Assembly: GCA_035649435.1 (NCBI GenBank)
Contig: DASRJO010000119.1
Coordinates: 1 to 23,751 of the forward strand
Source of the DNA: DASRJW01 sp035649435
GTDB taxonomy: Bacteria > Krumholzibacteriota > Krumholzibacteriia > G020349025
Reading direction: 5' to 3'
DNA length: 23,751 nt
In this document: in pieces, positions 18,993 through 23,751 of the stretch
How the letters are laid out: every line of letters starts with the position of its first letter
Numbering within the stretch: the first letter of the stretch is position 1
The notes under the pieces: generated by a model
What the model saw: only the letters and a program-made list of their open reading frames with translations
Told to the model about the DNA's origin: nothing
Database searches by the model: none
Made by a program: the position numbers and the translations under genes

Positions 18993-19682
18993 ATGAAGCA
19001 GGGCAGGATCACTCCCCATCTCGTCGTCGGGCTCTTCGTCATCACGCTCGGCGTGTTACTCACGCTCGAAAACCTGCGACTCATCGACGCCCAGGACTAC
19101 TTCAATTACTGGCCTTTGGTGCTGATCTTCGTCGGCGTGGCCAAGTTGGGCTCGAGCAGGACGAGGACGGCGCAGTTGATCTCGGGGCTGTGGATCGCGG
19201 TCGGCGTCGGGTTCCTCCTCTCGAACCTCGACATGCTCCGGTTCAGGATTTGGGAGTTCTGGCCGGTGGCCCTCGTCCTCCTCGGAGTGACAATGCTGCG
19301 CCGCTCGACGCAACGCCATCAGCAGGCCGGGTCGTCAGCGGATCCGTCGTCCACGGTCTCGGCGATCTGCATCTGGAGTGGCGCCGACCGCAAGAGCACA
19401 TCGACCGACTTTCGCGGCGGTGAATTGACGGCCATCATGGGTGGGGTCGAGGTGGATCTGTCCAATGCGCGGATCACCAGCGGCGAGGCCATCATGGATG
19501 TCTTCGCCTTCTGGGGCGGGATCGACATCAAAGTGCCACCCGACTGGACCGTGGTGAGTGATGTCACCCCATTCATGGGAGCATTCGAAGACAGCCGCAA
19601 ATCGCTCACCACGGCGGACCCGTCGCAGCAGCTCGTGCTCCGCGGGATGGTCGTGATGGGCGGCATCGAAGTCACGAACTGA
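18993..19682 (+). CDS. LiaF-like cell wall-active antibiotics response protein
   Basis: This 229-residue protein has an N-terminal LiaI/LiaF-type membrane region (GLFVITLGVLLTLENLRL, YFNYWPLVLIFVGVAKLG, and WEFWPVALVLLGV) and a soluble C-terminal beta-rich domain. The latter has repeats of the kind found in the LiaF C-terminal domain: ELTAIMGGVEVDLSNARI, EAIMDVFAFWGGIDIKVP, TPFMGAFEDSR and VLRGMVVMGGIEV. LiaF of Bacillus inhibits the LiaS sensor kinase. Here the neighbouring kinase is of a different (LytS) type. The ATG at 18993 follows the previous stop by 5 nt and has GAGGG in front; a GTG at 18984 overlapping that stop is an alternative. The next gene starts 21 nt downstream. Confidence 0.82.
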   Translation: MKQGRITPHLVVGLFVITLGVLLTLENLRLIDAQDYFNYWPLVLIFVGVAKLGSSRTRTAQLISGLWIAVGVGFLLSNLDMLRFRIWEFWPVALVLLGVTMLRRSTQRHQQAGSSADPSSTVSAICIWSGADRKSTSTDFRGGELTAIMGGVEVDLSNARITSGEAIMDVFAFWGGIDIKVPPDWTVVSDVTPFMGAFEDSRKSLTTADPSQQLVLRGMVVMGGIEVTN

Positions 19683-19703
19683 CGGACTTCCGAGAGGCGA
19701 CCC

Positions 19704-20771
19704 TTGCATCCGATCCTCGCCAAACCGCGCTTGCTGGCGCTCTACCTCGGCGGCTGGTTGCCGCTCGGAGGCCTGCTCGCCGCGGCCTTCGTCCAGCAGG
19801 CGAGCATCCCTTGGGGTGAGGCGCTTGTCATCGGGCTGCCGCTGTCGCTGATCCACGCTTCGGTCTCGCTCGCGTCCTGGTACTTGTGCAAGGCGCTGCC
19901 GTTGCATCGCCAACAAATGGTCCGTCTTGCCGTGGCGCACGTCGGTGCTGCCGCCGCATCGAGCGCTCTGTGGCTCGCGCTCGGGAGACTGTGGGCGGCG
20001 TTGCTCGCCCCCAGGCCGACCTTCGCCGATTCGGTCGCGGCCATCCAGTTGCCGAGCCCGGTGCTCTTCTTCGCCGGTATGCTGGTCTTTCTCTTTGCTG
20101 CCGCTGTGCACTATCTCATCCTCGCCTTCGAGGCTTCGCGCGAGACCGAGCGCGTTGGCTTCGAGCTGCAAGTGCTGGCTCGCGACGCGGAGCTGCGCGC
20201 GTTGCGCAGCCAAGTCGATCCCCACTTTCTCTTCAACAGCTTGAACTCGATCAGCGCTCTCGTGACAGCCGACCCGAAGCAGGCGCGGCAGATGTGCGTG
20301 CTGCTCTCCGACTTGCTGCGCTCGAGCCTGCGCGCAGGCACCGAAGCGATGATTCCCCTCGCCGACGAAATGGCGCTCGTGCGGCAGTATCTCGCCATCG
20401 AAAGCCTGCGCTTCGGCGACCGCTTGCAGAGCGAGATCCAGATCGAGCCCGGGATCGAGATGAGCCCCGTTCCCACCTTGCTGCTCCAGCCCTTGGTGGA
20501 GAACAGCATCACACACGGGATCTCGCATCTCGTGGAAGGCGGTTTCGTCCGCCTCGACGCCAAGCGCAACGGTGTCGCCCTCGTGCTCGTGGTGGAGAAC
20601 TCCATCGACGCCGAGACGCCGCGCCAGGCCGGATCCGGCACAGGACTCGAGAACGTGCGCAAACGTCTGCAACTTTCCTTCGGCGGGCGCGCGGGGTTCC
20701 GCACCGAGGAGAGCGGCGAGCGTTTCCGCGCCGAGATCACGCTGCCATTGGATGCTTCCCATGGAGCCTGA
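19704..20771 (+). CDS. LytS/YehU-type sensor histidine kinase
   Basis: This 355-residue membrane kinase has four likely N-terminal helices (about 8-30, 38-62, 72-100, 118-142) and no large external sensor domain. The cytoplasmic part has the His_kinase pattern DPHFLFNSLNSISALV with the phospho-acceptor H174, an N-box LLLQPLVENSITHGI and a G-box GTGLENVRKRL. This family signals to LytTR response regulators, and one follows directly. The likely start is TTG at 19704, preceded by GAGAGG about 6 nt upstream. The 3' end overlaps the regulator gene by 11 nt. With a small intramembrane sensor, it may detect envelope perturbation, directly or through the LiaF-like proteins upstream. Confidence 0.9.
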   Translation: MHPILAKPRLLALYLGGWLPLGGLLAAAFVQQASIPWGEALVIGLPLSLIHASVSLASWYLCKALPLHRQQMVRLAVAHVGAAAASSALWLALGRLWAALLAPRPTFADSVAAIQLPSPVLFFAGMLVFLFAAAVHYLILAFEASRETERVGFELQVLARDAELRALRSQVDPHFLFNSLNSISALVTADPKQARQMCVLLSDLLRSSLRAGTEAMIPLADEMALVRQYLAIESLRFGDRLQSEIQIEPGIEMSPVPTLLLQPLVENSITHGISHLVEGGFVRLDAKRNGVALVLVVENSIDAETPRQAGSGTGLENVRKRLQLSFGGRAGFRTEESGERFRAEITLPLDASHGA

Positions 20772-21504
20772 ACGCATCCGCGCCATTCTCGTCGACGACG
20801 AGGAGCTGGCCCGCACCGTGCTGCGCGAGCTACTCGCAGCGCATGCGGACGTGGACATCGTCTGCGAATGCGCCAACGGTTTCGAAGCGGTGAAGATGGT
20901 GAGCGAGCTCGCGCCCGACCTCGTCTTCCTCGACGTCCAGATGCCGAAGCTGAACGGTTTCGAGGTTCTGGAGCTGCTCGATCGCGACGTGGCGGTCATC
21001 TTCACCACCGCGTACGACACCTATGCGTTGCAGGCCTTCGAGGTGCACGCGGTCGATTACTTGCTGAAGCCCTTCGGCGATGACCGGCTGGCGGCGGCAC
21101 TCGTCGAAGCACGCCGGCGCATCCAAGGCCGGGAGAAGCTGCCCGTCGCCGCGCTCGCTGCCGCCGCCCGCCCGCATGGCGCGCTCGAGCGCATCCTCAT
21201 CCGCGATGGCACGCGCGTCCACATCCTGCCCACCGGCAACGTCGACTACGTCGAGGCACAAGACGATTACATCTTGTTCCACGCTGGCGGGAAGCAGCAC
21301 ATCAAGCTCGACACGCTTTCGAGCCTGGAAACGCAGCTCGATCCGCAGCGCTTCGTTCGCATCCACCGTTCCTACCTGCTCAACATCGAACGCCTCGCGC
21401 GCGTCGAGCCCTACGCCAAGGACAGCCGCATCGCCATCCTCCACGACGGCACCAAGCTCCCCGTGAGTCGCTCCGGCTACGCCCGCTTGTCGGCGTTGCT
21501 GTGA
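20761..21504 (+). CDS. LytTR-family response regulator
   Basis: This 247-residue protein has a receiver domain (about 1-120) with the acidic pair D12-D13, phospho-acceptor D58 in LVFLDVQMP, T82/T83 region and K103 in YLLKPF. A LytTR DNA-binding domain (about 143-247) follows, with VDYVEAQDDYILFH and FVRIHRSYLLNIERL. It should be phosphorylated by the overlapping LytS-type kinase and bind promoter repeats, possibly that of its own operon. The ATG at 20761 lies inside the end of the kinase gene, 11 nt overlap. The gene converges with the YgfZ-like gene, 67 nt away. Confidence 0.93.
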   Translation: MEPERIRAILVDDEELARTVLRELLAAHADVDIVCECANGFEAVKMVSELAPDLVFLDVQMPKLNGFEVLELLDRDVAVIFTTAYDTYALQAFEVHAVDYLLKPFGDDRLAAALVEARRRIQGREKLPVAALAAAARPHGALERILIRDGTRVHILPTGNVDYVEAQDDYILFHAGGKQHIKLDTLSSLETQLDPQRFVRIHRSYLLNIERLARVEPYAKDSRIAILHDGTKLPVSRSGYARLSALL

Positions 21505-21571
21505 GCCTGGCGCGGGTACTTGTCTCGGATCATGTCGTGCTGTTGCGGTCGCGTCCCATCGTTAGAATCGA

Positions 21572-22579
21572 TTACGCACTCGGCACAGGTGCGATTCGAA
21601 CCTGAAACGGCGCGCTGCCGATCTGGACGTGAACAGACTCAGGATTGTCGAACCCACGCCGGATGTAGGCGAGACCTTGGGCACAATCGAGCGCGAGGGA
21701 GAATGCGACGCTCGTCATCGTGCCGATCTCCTTCCCCTCGAAGAGAATCGGCTGACGCAGGACAGACCTCAGGTTCTCGAGCTGGGTGTGGCCGTCGAAC
21801 ACCACTCGGCGAAGATTGCGGTTCACGTGCCCGAGGTGGTGAAGACGCGCGATGGTCTCTTGTCCGAAGAAGCAGCCCTTGGTGTAGCTGATCCAGCCTG
21901 CATCGAGACCGGCCTCATGGGGCAAGCGATCGGGTGTGATCTCGAAGCCATGCCAGGGGATCCCGGCCTCGACGCGGCGAATGTCGTGCGCTTCCGTGCC
22001 GACCGCAACGGCGCCGGCTGCAAGCAATACAGACCGGACGGCTTCGCCCGCCTCGCGCAGCACGCACACATCCCAACCGCCCTCGCCGGTGTGATCGCTG
22101 CGAACAATGCGCGCCTCGCTGCCGGCGACGACGCGCCTGGCATTCCGGTGCATGTCACCCAGGTTCTCCACGTCGACGTCTAGACGGGAGAAAACACCCC
22201 GCGCGAGTGGACCCTGAATCGAAAACAGCGACCATTCGACGCTCGCATCCTCGATCTTCACATCGTCGCGCAGCACACGCATGCGCATCGTGCGGAGAAG
22301 CCCCTCCAGCGCCGCGGCATCGAAGTCGCACCACAGCTCGTCGTCGAGACAGAGGACGCGGAGCGCGGCTTCCATCTTGCCCTGGAGCGTCACTTTGAGC
22401 GCGTTGCATCCAGAGCCGGGCGCGAGCGCCAGGATGTCGTGAGTGAGCAGGCTGTTGAGGAAACGCGCGCGGGCGCTGCCACCGAGGCGCAGCTTGCCGC
22501 ACGCGGAGAGATCGATGAGACCCGCGCCTTGGCGAAGCGAGTCGTACTCCGCTTGAACCTGCACTGACGGACGTTCCAC
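21572..22579 (-). CDS. YgfZ-like folate-binding protein (GcvT superfamily)
   Basis: This 335-residue protein belongs to the tetrahydrofolate-binding aminomethyltransferase superfamily. The motif KGCFFGQETIAR at 234-245 is the YgfZ signature (KGC-x-x-GQE), found in proteins that help repair or assemble Fe-S clusters. Other family features are LIDLSACGKLRLGG near the start, FLNSLLTHDI at 40-49 and EAGIPWHGFEIT at about 204-215. The start is GTG at 22579, with GGGAG about 5 nt upstream. It lies 107 nt downstream of the OmpR-type regulator gene on the same strand; a shared transcript is possible. Given the Fe-S enzymes nearby (MqnC and the aconitase-type enzyme), a role in Fe-S upkeep is plausible. 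Confidence 0.88.
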   Translation of the reverse strand: MERPSVQVQAEYDSLRQGAGLIDLSACGKLRLGGSARARFLNSLLTHDILALAPGSGCNALKVTLQGKMEAALRVLCLDDELWCDFDAAALEGLLRTMRMRVLRDDVKIEDASVEWSLFSIQGPLARGVFSRLDVDVENLGDMHRNARRVVAGSEARIVRSDHTGEGGWDVCVLREAGEAVRSVLLAAGAVAVGTEAHDIRRVEAGIPWHGFEITPDRLPHEAGLDAGWISYTKGCFFGQETIARLHHLGHVNRNLRRVVFDGHTQLENLRSVLRQPILFEGKEIGTMTSVAFSLALDCAQGLAYIRRGFDNPESVHVQIGSAPFQVRIAPVPSA

Positions 22580-22686
22580 GACGCTCCCTCATGCGTGCCA
22601 TCTCAGGTGACGTAAATGAACCGGCGACCGCGTTCGCCGTCATCGCTCTCGTGTCCACGGGCCAAGCGACACGCGATCCGGCGCCT

Positions 22687-23370
22687 TCAGCCGAGGAAAC
22701 GATACCCCAACTTGGGCACGGTTTCGATGTACTCGGGGCCGAGCTTGGTGCGGAGCTTGGCGATGTGGTTGTCCACCGTCCGCGTCTCGGGCAGGTTGCC
22801 TCTCTCGTAGCCCCAGACATCGAGCAGCATCCGTTCGCGCGTCACCAGCTCACCTCTGTGCTGCACCAGGAGGTGCAGGATCTCGAACTCCTTGACCGCG
22901 AGCGGGACGGGCTCCTGGCTGCGCCGTACCTGCCGCTGCACGAAGTCCACCTCGACATCGCCGAAATGGAACACCGCATCCGGCTCGGGGCGCAGGTGCG
23001 TGCGTTGCAACACCGCGCGCATGCGGGCCAGCAGCTCCTGGATGCTGAACGGTTTGGTGACGTAGTCGTCGGCGCCGAGAGCGAAACCGCTCAGCTTGTC
23101 CGCTTCGAGGCTCTTGGACGTGAGCAGAATGACGGGTGTCCGCACCTTGTGGCGGCGCATCTCGCGCAGGAGATCGAAGCCGTTCAAACCGGGCAGCATC
23201 ACGTCGAGGACGATGAGATCCGCCGCCCCCGTGAGCGCCTTGTCGAGCCCCTCACGGCCGTCTGCCGCGAGCAAGGTGCGGTAGCCCTCGAACTCGAGGT
23301 TGTGCTGCAGACCGAGTGCCATGTCCTCCTCGTCCTCGACGATCAGCACGAGAGGCTTCGGTTCGTTCAT
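22687..23370 (-). CDS. OmpR/PhoB-family response regulator
   Basis: This 227-residue protein has a receiver domain (1-120) with the acidic residues E12-D13, phospho-acceptor D56 in LIVLDVMLPG and K106 in YVTKPF, and a C-terminal winged-helix domain (about 130-227) with the family features LAVKEFEILHLLVQ, RERMLLDVWGY, TRTVDNHIAKLRTKLG and a terminal VPKLGYRFLG. The ATG at 23370 overlaps the stop of the upstream kinase gene (ATGA), which rules out the longer frame extending to 23433. It should be the partner of that kinase; target genes are unknown. Confidence 0.94.
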   Translation of the reverse strand: MNEPKPLVLIVEDEEDMALGLQHNLEFEGYRTLLAADGREGLDKALTGAADLIVLDVMLPGLNGFDLLREMRRHKVRTPVILLTSKSLEADKLSGFALGADDYVTKPFSIQELLARMRAVLQRTHLRPEPDAVFHFGDVEVDFVQRQVRRSQEPVPLAVKEFEILHLLVQHRGELVTRERMLLDVWGYERGNLPETRTVDNHIAKLRTKLGPEYIETVPKLGYRFLG

Positions 23371-23751
23371 GCTTCGGCCTCCGGATCGGGTGGCTCGCCT
23401 TCGCCGACCGGCAACCGGATGGTGAAGCTGCACCCATGGCCCGGCTCGCTATCGAGCTGCACCGTTCCGCCATGCGCTTCGACCACATGCTTCACGACCG
23501 CGAGACCCAGGCCGGAGCCTTTGACGTCGTGCTCCAGGCCCTTCTCGATGCGGTAGAAGGCATCGAACACGCGGCCTTTTTCTGCCGCCGGGATGCCGAT
23601 GCCGTGATCGCGCACCACGATCTCCACCGCACCGTGCGTGCCGTTGCGCCGCGTTGCCTTCGCCCCCGGGCTCCGCTCGCGCGGGTGCAGGATGCCTCGA
23701 GCCACGGAGACGGCGCCCGATGGTTGGGCCATGTCGCCGTTCGTGTGCGCG
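23367..23751 (-). CDS. sensor histidine kinase, C-terminal part (cut by window edge)
   Basis: Only the end of the ATPase domain is present. I see the D-box RDHGIGIP, an F-box-like VFDAFYRIEKG and the G-box VKGSGLGLAVVKHVVEAHGG, then FTIRLPVGEG near the C-terminus. The frame is open to the window edge, so the start, sensor, DHp domain and N-box lie outside. Between the first visible strand and the D-box there is a hydrophilic insert of about 25 residues (RERSPGAKATRRNGTHGA region). It is the first gene of a kinase-regulator pair and overlaps the regulator gene by 4 nt. Confidence 0.9.
   Translation of the reverse strand, partial: AHTNGDMAQPSGAVSVARGILHPRERSPGAKATRRNGTHGAVEIVVRDHGIGIPAAEKGRVFDAFYRIEKGLEHDVKGSGLGLAVVKHVVEAHGGTVQLDSEPGHGCSFTIRLPVGEGEPPDPEAEA

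Noticed and set aside
16885..18993. Minus-strand frame of 702 residues covering the alcohol dehydrogenase gene
   Set aside because: It is a different frame of the same DNA as the zinc dehydrogenase, which has all its zinc ligands; the long frame lacks motifs.
19335..21020. Minus-strand open frame of 561 residues opposite the LytS-type kinase gene
   Set aside because: The plus strand has a clear kinase and regulator pair; the antisense product is low-complexity with no motif.
21588..21604. GGTGCGATTCGAACCTG, which resembles the reverse complement of a tRNA T-arm
   Set aside because: No matching acceptor, anticodon or D arms are found next to it, and the bases are in frame as the end of the YgfZ-like gene.

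Overview
The window is a GC-rich bacterial chromosome segment with tightly packed genes, many of them overlapping by a few bases. It encodes outer-membrane barrel and LolA-like proteins, so the cell is diderm. Ser/Thr kinases fused to TolB-like propellers, PEGA repeats, a LytS/LytTR pair beside LiaF-like proteins and a futalosine-pathway menaquinone gene together suggest an Acidobacteriota, Gemmatimonadota or FCB-type lineage (for example candidate Eisenbacteria). This is inference from gene content; there is no rRNA gene to test it. I see no phage, transposase, CRISPR, rRNA or tRNA gene.

Layout. At 1-75 there may be the last codons of a plus-strand gene. A minus-strand block (10488 down to 126) reads in transcription order: mqnC, a LolA-like secreted protein, an Omp85-like barrel without POTRA domains, a kinase-TM-TolB propeller protein, a membrane ATPase with PEGA repeats, and a kinase fused to a related ATPase. 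The last two are translationally coupled and share an ATPase module; I consider this signalling module the most interesting part of the window. Divergent from mqnC are a homocysteine S-methyltransferase and a single-chain aconitase-superfamily enzyme whose swivel domain precedes the catalytic domain (10667-13718).

The region 13719-14971 is the least ordinary. It holds a 67-bp copy of the 3' end of a SnoaL/DUF4440-like gene, a candidate sigma-54 promoter, an orphan Flp-type pilin gene, a hairpin, and the intact SnoaL/DUF4440-like gene on the minus strand. Next come pntB and the small membrane subunit of transhydrogenase without the NAD-binding alpha-1 gene, and a zinc alcohol dehydrogenase, all on the minus strand (15086-18080).

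A plus-strand block (18311-21504) encodes a small membrane protein, two LiaI/LiaF-like proteins, a LytS-type histidine kinase and a LytTR response regulator, probably a cell-envelope sensing operon. The right end, on the minus strand, has a YgfZ-like folate-binding protein, an OmpR-family regulator and the C-terminal part of its histidine kinase, cut by the window edge.
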